From contig PHBO01000009.1 of the NCBI GenBank assembly GCA_002840645.1, forward strand, positions 1 through 64,000: 64,000 nt of DNA, given 5' to 3'. The notes beneath the pieces are model-generated. The model saw only the letters and a list, made by a program, of their open reading frames with translations. It was not told the DNA's origin and made no database searches. A program made the position numbers and the translations under genes. Of this stretch, positions 34,866 to 42,518 are shown one piece after another. Source of the stretch: Candidatus Cloacimonetes bacterium HGW-Cloacimonetes-3 (GTDB lineage: Bacteria; Cloacimonadota; Cloacimonadia; Cloacimonadales; Cloacimonadaceae). The stretch's first letter is position 1, and each line of letters starts with the position of its first letter.

Positions 34866-34891
34866 TCCAACAATGTCAACTCTCCTGCATG

Positions 34892-34958
34892 AATTACGGT
34901 ATCATTACGCATGAAATACGCATCTCATCCGTAATTCATGCGTAATGATACCGTAATT
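34892..34958. repeat. Palindromic interspersed repeat, perfect 24-bp arms
   Basis: A perfect 24-nt arm at 34892-34915 (from AATTACGGTATC to CATGAA) pairs with 34935-34958. The loop ATACGCATCTCATCCGTAA shares its core with the copies at 7171 and 56941. It is the best-preserved member and lies between the direct repeat and the following gene. Confidence 0.9.
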
Positions 34959-35022
34959 GGATTTTGCTTGACTTTAGAAACACACACGCAACAATGCCGA
35001 CATCAAGAAATTGGCAGGTTAT

Positions 35023-36231
35023 ATGAAGAAACCTAAAGTAGAGCAATTTCGGCAGACAACTCCTAACAAGCTGGAGCTGAAGAAGGGTGGCGGGTGTCTG
35101 GGCTGTTTCGGGCTTCCCTTTTTTCTGGCAGGATTGTTTTTACTGCTTACCGGGGTGCAGCTTATCCCGGTGTCCAATGCTGCGGAGATTCCGTGGTGGG
35201 GGTGGATATTGCTATCCTGCATGGGTTTGGTGTTCACTACCGTGGGTGGCAGCCTGGTTTTCGGGCGCAGATGGGTAACGATAGACAATGCAAGCGGGCG
35301 CATCTGGATAGCCTGGGGTTTGCTGATGCCGATGTGGGGCAAAGCACATGATTTGAATGATTATGGCAGAATAATTCTTAGCTTCGTGGCGGGTGATTCG
35401 GACACTGCGGATAGCTATTTAGTTATCCTGAAATCCCTAACCGATGCCGAGCTTCCCATGCTAAGCAGTCAGGATTATGGCGAGGCGTATGCCCAGGCTT
35501 TACTGCTGCGGGATTTCGTGCAATTGCCATTGGAAGACAGAAGCAGCGAACACGCCTTAACCACAAAGCCCGGGGATGTGAAACAGGAACTAAATGCGCC
35601 TGTTTTTAACCGTGAGATAAAGGTTGTAAGCCCTCCCGGCACACTAAAAAGCGATATTAAGTTAAATGACTCAGGGGTTACGATTAGTATTCCAAATGCA
35701 AAGTATTCGCCTTTCTATCTGTTGGAATTGCTCCTCCCGCTTTGCATGGCACTGGTTTTCGGGAGCAGGGTTTTGCCTTTCTTTGGGCATACAGGCACTC
35801 CCATCCAGGTGCAGATGGGTTTTGGGGGTTTTGTGGGGCTGTTCTTTGTGTTGATGCCACTGATTTCGGTGCTAAAGCGGTATAAGGCATCAAAAGGCTA
35901 TGTTATGGTGGTGAATGTGGATAGCCGGGGCATCACAATTAAGCGGAGAAAACAGACTAAAACTATTGCGGCAGAAAGGATTATCGCCATTGATTACGGG
36001 ACTACCGATACTGCCCTATACGGGGTAGTAAACACCCGCAACTCGTGGGGGACGGGAAGGTCATCGACGGCATACGCTTCCCCCTGGATGACAAGATTAC
36101 AGCGTTTTGCCCGTGCCAAAGGGGTGATTATCAAAAGCAAGGATGGAATCTTCTATATCGGAACTGGTTTACCGGATGACGAGGTGGTGTATCTGTATGC
36201 CCTATTTAAACAGTCTCTTATTCCTTGTTAG
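35023..36231 (+). CDS. Membrane protein of unknown function
   Basis: I do not recognise this 402-residue protein. A basic start (MKKPKVEQ) and Gly/Cys patch lead to two hydrophobic helices (about 27-50 and 58-80). A soluble segment of ~130 residues follows, then two more helices (about 220-240 and 260-285) and a C-terminal domain with alternating strands, resembling a small beta-rich or PH-like fold. I chose the ATG at 35023-35025 with GGCAGG upstream over a TTG four codons earlier. Its 3' end overlaps the convergent flavoprotein gene by 30 bp. Confidence 0.75.
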   Translation: MKKPKVEQFRQTTPNKLELKKGGGCLGCFGLPFFLAGLFLLLTGVQLIPVSNAAEIPWWGWILLSCMGLVFTTVGGSLVFGRRWVTIDNASGRIWIAWGLLMPMWGKAHDLNDYGRIILSFVAGDSDTADSYLVILKSLTDAELPMLSSQDYGEAYAQALLLRDFVQLPLEDRSSEHALTTKPGDVKQELNAPVFNREIKVVSPPGTLKSDIKLNDSGVTISIPNAKYSPFYLLELLLPLCMALVFGSRVLPFFGHTGTPIQVQMGFGGFVGLFFVLMPLISVLKRYKASKGYVMVVNVDSRGITIKRRKQTKTIAAERIIAIDYGTTDTALYGVVNTRNSWGTGRSSTAYASPWMTRLQRFARAKGVIIKSKDGIFYIGTGLPDDEVVYLYALFKQSLIPC

Positions 36232-37371
36232 TTTTCTTGTTATCAGCAAGCCCAATTCTTTCAGAATCTCCCTTTTGTATGCAGGATAGCTGATATTGTC
36301 TGCCATCAAGTCCAGGTGCAGTTTACCAAAGCGTTCCGAGTGCGGCAAGGCACGCAGGAACAGCTTTCTGCTTAGCTTAGAATAGATCAGCAGGCTTAGC
36401 TTTGCGGTAATCTTAAGCTTGCTAACAATACGCTTATACTCTTTTCGGTATGCTGCTTGTGCGGCTTTGGCATCTCCGAAGCTGGCAGTTATTGCCATTG
36501 CGGCAAGGTATCCGCTATGGATGGCGTAGGCGATGCCCTCTCCCGTGATGGGATCCACCAAGCCTGCTGCATCTCCGCAGAGCATTACATTCCCCTTGCC
36601 CGCGTGGCGTTTGAAATCGCAATATGGCAGCCAATGCCCTTGGGTCTTATTTTTTGGGATGTAACCAATATGGTTAAGTAGGAAATCATGGAAGCACTTG
36701 CGCAGGTCGCTGTTTTTGTGGGGAAGCGCAGCCATGCCGAGGCACAGTTTATCGCCCTTGGGGAATATCCAGCCGTAGCCCCAGTTTACTTTGCCAAAAA
36801 AGACCTGTGGATTGTCTGGGGAGTAGTTTGTATCGGTTAAGGGCACATCAAGCTCTAACCCCAGAGCAGCATGCTTCAGGTTAAGGGGCTGTCCCCATAA
36901 AGCGTGGGCAATGGTGCTGTGCACCCCATCGCAGCCGATCAGGTATTTGTACTGTATCTGTGTGCCATCGGATAAAACAAGCGTATTGGCTTTGGTATCC
37001 ACGTGTTTAACCGCCACTCCGGTAATGGCATGAGCACCTGCCTGAACTGCTTGTTTTAATAAGAACTCATCAAACAGGATGCGGTCGGTAAAACAGATAG
37101 GAGCAGCGTGGCTGAGCTTTAGCACGGCAGAATCCCCTGATAAAAGCTCCGCACTGTGGCTTTCGTGCAGGATCACTTCTTCTAATTTACGTTCAAAAAC
37201 CCTGTCATATATCTTCTTAGCGCGCAGGGTGAGAAGTCCGCCGCACAGCTTCTGGCGCGGGAAGTGGCTTTTGTCTATGATGCAGGTGCTAAAGCCCGCC
37301 AAAGCACATGTGCGCGCTGCCGCCGAACCTGCCGGTCCTGCTCCTACCACTGCCACGTCATAAACAGCCAT
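36202..37371 (-). CDS. Geranylgeranyl-reductase-family FAD-dependent oxidoreductase
   Basis: The 389-residue flavoprotein begins with the FAD-binding motif VVGAGPAGSAAAR, followed by the KLCGGLL signature of the geranylgeranyl reductase family (about 42-48). LCGDAAGLVDPITGEGIAYA near residue 275 is the second FAD motif. Such enzymes reduce isoprenoid double bonds in quinones, polyprenols or lipids. The exact prenyl substrate cannot be inferred. The ATG has GGAAAG upstream. It is divergent from valS and convergent with the membrane protein at 35023. Confidence 0.87.
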   Translation of the reverse strand: MAVYDVAVVGAGPAGSAAARTCALAGFSTCIIDKSHFPRQKLCGGLLTLRAKKIYDRVFERKLEEVILHESHSAELLSGDSAVLKLSHAAPICFTDRILFDEFLLKQAVQAGAHAITGVAVKHVDTKANTLVLSDGTQIQYKYLIGCDGVHSTIAHALWGQPLNLKHAALGLELDVPLTDTNYSPDNPQVFFGKVNWGYGWIFPKGDKLCLGMAALPHKNSDLRKCFHDFLLNHIGYIPKNKTQGHWLPYCDFKRHAGKGNVMLCGDAAGLVDPITGEGIAYAIHSGYLAAMAITASFGDAKAAQAAYRKEYKRIVSKLKITAKLSLLIYSKLSRKLFLRALPHSERFGKLHLDLMADNISYPAYKREILKELGLLITRKLTRNKRLFK

Positions 37372-37557
37372 TCACTTTCCTTAAGCATTGTTTTCCTCAT
37401 CCCGTTCGGCTGCATAAAATGGTCAAGGAAAAACTCTTAGTAGCTGCCCTTTCAGCTTTTCGCTTGACGCTATTCCTATTTACCTGAGATGGTTCACTTT
37501 CAAGCAAGTTCGGCTTGTAAAACGCGGACAAACGACGACAAAAAAGAGGAAAACAAA

Positions 37558-40269
37558 ATGGAAATCAACAAAACCTACGAGCCACAGCAGATTGAACGCA
37601 AGTGGTACGGTTTTTGGGAGCAAGGCGGCTATTTCAAGCCCAACGAAGCTTCCGATAAACCGGCTTTCACCATCCTGATCCCCCCGCCCAACGTAACCGG
37701 TATCCTCCATATGGGTCACGTGCTGAATAACACCCTCCAAGATGTCGTTGTCCGTTATCACCGCATGAAAGGAGAGCCCACGCTTTGGCTGCCGGGGGTT
37801 GATCATGCGGGTATCGCCACGCAAAACGTGGTGGAAAAAGAACTTGCCAAGAGCGGTAAAAGCCGCCACCAGATAGGCAGAGAGAAGCTTCTGGAGCTTA
37901 TCTGGGCATGGAAGAACGAGAAAGGCGACATCATTATCGATCAGCTTAAGCTCCTTGGGGCAAGCTGCGACTGGGACCGCCAACGCTTCACGATGGACGA
38001 GGGGCTTTCCCGCGCCGTGAAAGAAGTGTTTGTGAGCCTGTATGAAGACGGCCTGATATATAAAGGTAAATACATCATAAACTGGTGCCCGCGCTGCGTA
38101 ACCGCGCTTGCCAACGACGAAGTGGAGCATGCTGATGAGACAGGTAAACTGTGGCATATCCGCTATTCTATCGTAGCGCAAGATGCCGATCTTGCGAGTG
38201 AAAAAGGTTCTGCAGCATCGGCATGCTTCGCTACAACAGGCTTTGTAACCATAGCTACCACCCGACCGGAAACCATGCTGGGTGACGTGGCGGTAGCCGT
38301 GAACCCCAAGGATGCCCGCTATGCGCATTTGATCGGCAAAGAGTTGGTGCTGCCTTTAACCGGACGCACCATTCCTGTGATTGCTGATGATTACGTAGAT
38401 AAAGACTTCGGTACAGGCTGCGTGAAGGTAACCCCTGCGCATGATCCTAACGACTTCGAGATTGGCGTGCGCCACAGTCTGCCCCAGCTTCTGGTGATGG
38501 ACGAGCACGGCGTGATGAACGACGAAGCCGGTGCGGATTTTGCCGGTTTGGAGCGCTATGCCTGCCGCGAGAAGGTGCTTAGTATGCTAACCGCACAGGG
38601 TTTGCTGGAAAAGACGGAAGATCATGAACACGCCGTGGGGCATTGCTACCGCTGCGATACCGTGATAGAGCCCTACCTTTCCGACCAGTGGTTTGTGAAG
38701 ATGAAACCCCTGGCAGAGCGCGCCATAGAAGTGGTGGAGAGCGGCGAGGTGAAGTTCCAGCCGGAGCGTTGGACAAAGGTGTATATGCACTGGATGAACA
38801 ACATCCGCGATTGGTGCATTTCCCGCCAGATCTGGTGGGGACATCGCATCCCGGCTTATTACTGCTCGCAGTGCAACTACATGGCAGTGGCAAAGGAAAT
38901 GCCGGAAGAATGCCCGGTGTGCGGTTGTAAGAACTTTACTCAGGACGAGGACGTGCTTGATACATGGTTCAGCAGTTGGTTGTGGCCTTTCAGTACCATG
39001 GGCTGGCCTGATGATACGCCTGATTTGCAGAAGTACCTGCCCACCAACGTGCTGATTACTGCCCCGGAGATCATATACCTGTGGGTGGCGCGGATGATTA
39101 TGTCCACGCTGCACTTCAAAGATATGATCCCCTTCAATACCGTGCTGCTGCATGGTACGGTACGGGACGAGATTGGACGCAAGATGAGCAAGTCCCTGGG
39201 CAATTCACCCGATCCTATAGATATTATCGCCAGTGTGGGTGCCGATGCCCTGCGCTTTTCCATGATCTTCAACACACCAAAGGGTGCGGATGTAGCTTAT
39301 GCGGATAGTATGCTGGAGCTGGGACGGAACTTCGCCAATAAGATGTGGAATGCCTACCGCTTCATTATGATGAATGTGAACGAGATAGAAGGCTTGCCCA
39401 AAGCGGCAGACTTACAGCTTGAGCTGGCGGATGAGTGGATTATCAGCCGCTTGCAGGAAGTGACTGCCGAGGTGCGGGGGCATTACGAAAACCTGCGCCT
39501 GAACGATGCTGCCAATACTATCTTCAAGTTCCTGTGGGACGAGTTTTGCAGCTGGTACATAGAGCTTGCCAAAGACCGTCTGCGTCCTGAAGCTGGGCTT
39601 GCCAGCCAGCAAACGGTGAAGTTCGTGCTGCTGGATGTGATGCAGAAAGGCATGCGCCTGTTACATCCTATTATGCCCTTTATTACCGAAGAGATATGGC
39701 AGGGCATCAAGGCTGTGTTCCCCATGCAGGAAGAGGCTTTGATCATTGCCGAGTTCCCCGAAGCTGATGCTGCTATGGTAGATCCAAGCATTAATGACGA
39801 GATGAGCTTTGTGCAGGAAAGTATCACCGCTATCCGTAACCTGCGCAAGCAAGTGAACCTGCCTCCCTCGCAGGAGATAGAGCTTACTATCCGCTATGCG
39901 GAGGCACGGCAACAAAGCCTGTTCGCCAATTATATGGCGTATTTCCGCAAGCTCGCCAAGGTAAGTGCTATAGAAGGTGGTATAGGCATAGATAAGCCTA
40001 AAGCTGCCATTGCTGCGGTGGTAAGGAACATCGAGATATTCCTGCCGCTATCCGGCTTGATCGATCTGGAAACAGAAAGGCAACGCCTTGGCAAACATAT
40101 AGATAAGATGGAGAAAGAGCTAAGCAGTATTAATTCCAAGCTGAATAATACCAACTTCATGGCGAATGCCAAGGAAGAGGTTATCGCCAAGGAAAAAGAG
40201 AAATATACCGAGGTTAATACAAAACTCTGCTTGACAAAAGACCTGCTTGCAGATTTGCAGGAAAGATAA
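37558..40269 (+). CDS. valS: Valyl-tRNA synthetase
   Basis: ValRS charges tRNA-Val and hydrolyses Thr-tRNA-Val in its CP1 editing domain. The protein has 903 residues from the ATG at 37558, which is preceded by AGAGGA; an in-frame start 23 codons earlier is unlikely. The HIGH-equivalent HMGH is at 51-54 within PPNVTGILHMGH, and KMSKS is at 542-546. The editing domain lies at about 190-345, with a long CP1 region including TIATTRPETMLGD. The anticodon-binding helical domain and a C-terminal coiled coil (about 830-900) follow. tRNA genes lie immediately downstream. Confidence 0.98.
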   Translation: MEINKTYEPQQIERKWYGFWEQGGYFKPNEASDKPAFTILIPPPNVTGILHMGHVLNNTLQDVVVRYHRMKGEPTLWLPGVDHAGIATQNVVEKELAKSGKSRHQIGREKLLELIWAWKNEKGDIIIDQLKLLGASCDWDRQRFTMDEGLSRAVKEVFVSLYEDGLIYKGKYIINWCPRCVTALANDEVEHADETGKLWHIRYSIVAQDADLASEKGSAASACFATTGFVTIATTRPETMLGDVAVAVNPKDARYAHLIGKELVLPLTGRTIPVIADDYVDKDFGTGCVKVTPAHDPNDFEIGVRHSLPQLLVMDEHGVMNDEAGADFAGLERYACREKVLSMLTAQGLLEKTEDHEHAVGHCYRCDTVIEPYLSDQWFVKMKPLAERAIEVVESGEVKFQPERWTKVYMHWMNNIRDWCISRQIWWGHRIPAYYCSQCNYMAVAKEMPEECPVCGCKNFTQDEDVLDTWFSSWLWPFSTMGWPDDTPDLQKYLPTNVLITAPEIIYLWVARMIMSTLHFKDMIPFNTVLLHGTVRDEIGRKMSKSLGNSPDPIDIIASVGADALRFSMIFNTPKGADVAYADSMLELGRNFANKMWNAYRFIMMNVNEIEGLPKAADLQLELADEWIISRLQEVTAEVRGHYENLRLNDAANTIFKFLWDEFCSWYIELAKDRLRPEAGLASQQTVKFVLLDVMQKGMRLLHPIMPFITEEIWQGIKAVFPMQEEALIIAEFPEADAAMVDPSINDEMSFVQESITAIRNLRKQVNLPPSQEIELTIRYAEARQQSLFANYMAYFRKLAKVSAIEGGIGIDKPKAAIAAVVRNIEIFLPLSGLIDLETERQRLGKHIDKMEKELSSINSKLNNTNFMANAKEEVIAKEKEKYTEVNTKLCLTKDLLADLQER

Positions 40270-40270
40270 T

Positions 40271-40298
40271 CGCAGCACGGGTTAAGGCCTATGCTGCG
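40271..40298 (+). other. Hairpin between valS and the tRNA cluster
   Basis: CGCAGCA (40271-40277) pairs with TGCTGCG (40292-40298) directly after the valS stop. There is no U-tract, so transcription may continue into tRNA-Ala; the hairpin could be an RNA processing site. Confidence 0.5.
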
Positions 40299-40310
40299 TA
40301 AAGATTGCGT

Positions 40311-40386
40311 GGGGCTATAGCTCAGTTGGTAGAGCGATTGGTTCGCAATCAATAGGCCAGGGGTTCGAATCCCCTTAGCTCCACCA
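40311..40386 (+). tRNA. tRNA-Ala (anticodon CGC)
   Basis: All arms fold: acceptor GGGGCTA/TAGCTCC, D stem GCTC/GAGC, anticodon stem ATTGG/TCAAT with loop TTCGCAA, and T stem AGGGG/CCCCT. The acceptor contains the G3-U70 wobble, the alanine identity element. CCA is encoded. Confidence 0.95.
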
Positions 40387-40448
40387 CCTTCAAACAAGAA
40401 AGCGCTTGACAAATATCCGCCCTTAGGTTTGAAGGGTTATTCCTAACA

Positions 40449-40527
40449 GGAGGATTAGTCCTAATTGGTAAGGCAGCGGTCTTGAAAACCGCCGGGTTAT
40501 GCCCATGGGGGTTCGAATCCCTCATCC
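40449..40527 (+). tRNA. tRNA-Ser (anticodon TGA), 3' acceptor end missing
   Basis: The body folds well: acceptor 5' strand GGAGGAT, anticodon stem GCGGT/ACCGC with loop CTTGAAA, a serine-type long variable arm (GGG..CCC) and T stem GGGGG/CCCTC. The 3' acceptor should read ATCCTCC then G and CCA, but the sequence stops matching after ATCC and continues directly into the D-side of a tRNA-Gln. Three acceptor bases, the discriminator and any CCA are absent. Confidence 0.75.
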
Positions 40528-40597
40528 AGTCGCCAAGGGGTAAGGCAGCAGGTTTTGGTCCTGCCATCCGGGGGTTCAAATCCTCCCTGCCCAGCCA
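40527..40597 (+). tRNA. tRNA-Gln (anticodon TTG), first four acceptor bases missing
   Basis: The 3' side is complete: anticodon stem GCAGG/CCTGC with loop TTTTGGT, T stem GGGGG/CCTCC, acceptor 3' strand CTGCCCA, discriminator G and CCA. The matching 5' strand should be TGGGCAG. Only CAG is present, preceded by ATC that belongs to the tRNA-Ser end. The two genes share the C at 40527. Confidence 0.75.
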
Positions 40598-40618
40598 GTT
40601 TATCTACCAATTATGCAC

Positions 40619-40692
40619 AGGGATGTCGTCTAATGGTAGGACAGCGGATTCTGGTTCCGTATGTGAGGGTTCAACTCCTTCCATCCCTGCCA
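40619..40692 (+). tRNA. tRNA-Gln (anticodon CTG)
   Basis: The acceptor AGGGATG/CATCCCT pairs perfectly, the anticodon stem is GCGGA/TCCGT with loop TTCTGGT, the discriminator is G and CCA is encoded. This intact glutamine tRNA reads CAG and cannot by normal rules read CAA. Confidence 0.94.
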
Positions 40693-40697
40693 ACTAT

Positions 40698-40728
40698 GCC
40701 TCGGGGTTCGCCCGGAGGCTTTTTTTTT
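40698..40728 (+). terminator. Intrinsic terminator of the tRNA cluster
   Basis: GCCTCGGG pairs with CCCGGAGGC (one bulged G) around a short GTTCG loop and is followed by nine T residues. Confidence 0.92.
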
Positions 40729-40754
40729 ATAGCTATACTTGAAGTAGTTAAGAA

Positions 40755-41125
40755 TTAAGGGCTAGGATTACTTTTTAACTTGCGTTTTGAGGTGATTAGT
40801 ATGGAAGAAAGAAGTTTGATAAGTTCCTCGCAATCTTTGTGAATGGATTCGAAATGAAGAGCTTCAATTATTCCCACTTGTTTTAACAAGCTTAGCCATT
40901 AGGATGTTTCCCAAGCTTCTCTATATGTATACTTACCCTTGAGATAAACTCCTTAGATGATTGTGCACCAAGAGCTTCTTCAAAGTCTGCTCCAATAGAT
41001 TTGCCACTCTTACGTATCTGTCCTGCAAGTATAAACTCTTTCTTCTCATCCACAAAGTAACGGTTAAGTTTGTAAATTCCCTCAGCAAAACTAAATGCCT
41101 TTTCAGCAGTAACATTCTGCTTCAT
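40755..41125 (-). pseudogene. Four-helix-bundle (S23/IVS-type) protein, frameshifted and nonsense-mutated
   Basis: The N-terminal 72 residues (AFSFAEGIYKLNRYF, RKSGKSIGADFEEALGA) match the small four-helix-bundle proteins related to 23S rRNA intervening-sequence ORFs. The open frame then ends early at 40892. One base out of phase, the family C-terminus continues as EKAWETS-stop-WLSLLKQVGIIEALHF and on to a stop at 40755-40757. One single-base deletion plus one nonsense codon (where the family has Tyr) explain this. The full span, 371 nt, is not a multiple of three. Confidence 0.82.
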
Positions 41126-41154
41126 TTTGCCTTTTAACTCTTAATCTTTAATTC

Positions 41155-42510
41155 TTAACTCTCTAACCCATGCTCTTGCTTATATTTCTCTATCTCTGCG
41201 CGCTCTTCATCAAATCCCTCTTTTCCCATCAGGGCATAAGTAGCTATCTTGCCTGCTTCCACGCCGGGTTGGTCGAGGGGATTGATATGCAGCAGCTTGC
41301 CTGTGAATACGGTTTGGATCTCGTAGAGCATGATAAACTCGCCCAGGTGATATTCATCTATCTGGGGGAAGATAATGTTACAGTTGGGACGCATAGCGCT
41401 CGTGAGGGCGATCTCGGTGGCAAAGCGTTCGGCATTCAGCAGTTCGGATAGCTTTTTATCGCCCAGATAGCTTACTTCTTCGCGGTCTGGATGCAGATTG
41501 GGAATGGTATAGTCGTGTTTAAAACTCTCTACGCTAATGAAAGTGAACACTTTATCGTTGGGTCCTTCGGAATAGAGTTGTACCTGTGAATGCTGATCAG
41601 TTGTTCCAAGTGCTTTAACCGGAGTTTGCCCCACAAAGATATCTCTGCCTTTCAGGTCTTTACGTTTACCCAGGCTTTCTGCCCATAGCTGGCGGTACCA
41701 GTCGGCAAAGTCGTACAGGGAATTGGAGTATGGCATCATTACGCTGATGTTTTTGCCCTGGCGATAGTATAGAAAGTGGATCAAGCCGTTCAGGTAGGCG
41801 GGGTTATTCATGATATCCATAGAAGAGCAACGGTTGCGCATGGCTGCCGCACCTTCTAACAGCAAGGTTATATCCATGCCCGAGAAGGCGGAGGATACCA
41901 AGCCTACATCAGTGAGAATAGAGAATCTGCCGCCCACATTGTCCGGGACGGTGAAGGAAGCATAGCCTTCATCCTTGATCACCTGACGCAGGAAGCCTTT
42001 TTCCTTATCAGTGGTGATTACAATTCTGCTACGGTAGTCATTCGGGAATTTCTTCTTGATGATATCCACCAGAATCATGTATCCAGCCATGGTTTCGGCA
42101 GTAGTACCGCTTTTGGTGATGATGTTAAAAATGGTAGTATCCAGATTTATGGAGGCTAAAATCTCATGCAGGTAAACGGGATCAACGTTGTCATAAACAA
42201 ATAGCTTGCGGGGAAGTTCACGCTCTGTTTTCAGCGCAGAATACAGTGCCTTGTTGCCAAGTGCAGAACCGCCGATACCAAGCACCACCATGGTATCAAA
42301 GCGAGGGTCAAGCTTAGCCATGAAGCCCTTGATGTGAGTGATATCAGTTTCCGGAAGATTGTAGAAACCCAGGATATCGGCACTACGATCGGCAAGAATC
42401 TCCTGGTGAGCGGTTTCGCAAGCGGGCTTCGCTTCTTCAAGCTTTTGCTTGGGTAGGGCTGATGGGAAGTGGGGGGATGCAAGCAGATTATGATAGGCAT
42501 ACTTTAGCAT
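41155..42510 (-). CDS. pgi: Glucose-6-phosphate isomerase
   Basis: Pgi interconverts glucose-6-phosphate and fructose-6-phosphate. I start at the ATG at 42508-42510 (AGGAGC 6 nt upstream), giving 451 residues, typical of the shorter bacterial form. VLGIGGSALGNKAL and FNIITKSGTTAETM form the sugar-phosphate site, GGRFSILTDVGL is the Pgi signature 1 region, and DQHSQVQLYSEGP carries the catalytic His. It follows ptsI by 8 bp, linking central sugar metabolism with the phosphoryl relay. Confidence 0.96.
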   Translation of the reverse strand: MLKYAYHNLLASPHFPSALPKQKLEEAKPACETAHQEILADRSADILGFYNLPETDITHIKGFMAKLDPRFDTMVVLGIGGSALGNKALYSALKTERELPRKLFVYDNVDPVYLHEILASINLDTTIFNIITKSGTTAETMAGYMILVDIIKKKFPNDYRSRIVITTDKEKGFLRQVIKDEGYASFTVPDNVGGRFSILTDVGLVSSAFSGMDITLLLEGAAAMRNRCSSMDIMNNPAYLNGLIHFLYYRQGKNISVMMPYSNSLYDFADWYRQLWAESLGKRKDLKGRDIFVGQTPVKALGTTDQHSQVQLYSEGPNDKVFTFISVESFKHDYTIPNLHPDREEVSYLGDKKLSELLNAERFATEIALTSAMRPNCNIIFPQIDEYHLGEFIMLYEIQTVFTGKLLHINPLDQPGVEAGKIATYALMGKEGFDEERAEIEKYKQEHGLES

Positions 42511-42518
42511 GGTTGCTC

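Noticed and set aside
29551-35010. An insertion sequence or prophage carrying the subtilase
   Set aside because: No transposase, integrase or phage gene is present between the direct repeats; only the repeats themselves support mobility.
40406-40441. A TTGACA promoter between tRNA-Ala and tRNA-Ser
   Set aside because: A -35 hexamer is present, but no acceptable -10 hexamer lies 16-18 bp downstream.
40449-40597. Two ordinary adjacent tRNA genes
   Set aside because: Anticodon and T arms are good, but the acceptor strands cannot pair (GGAGGAT with ATCCAGT; CATCCAG with CTGCCCA), so they are reported as truncated.
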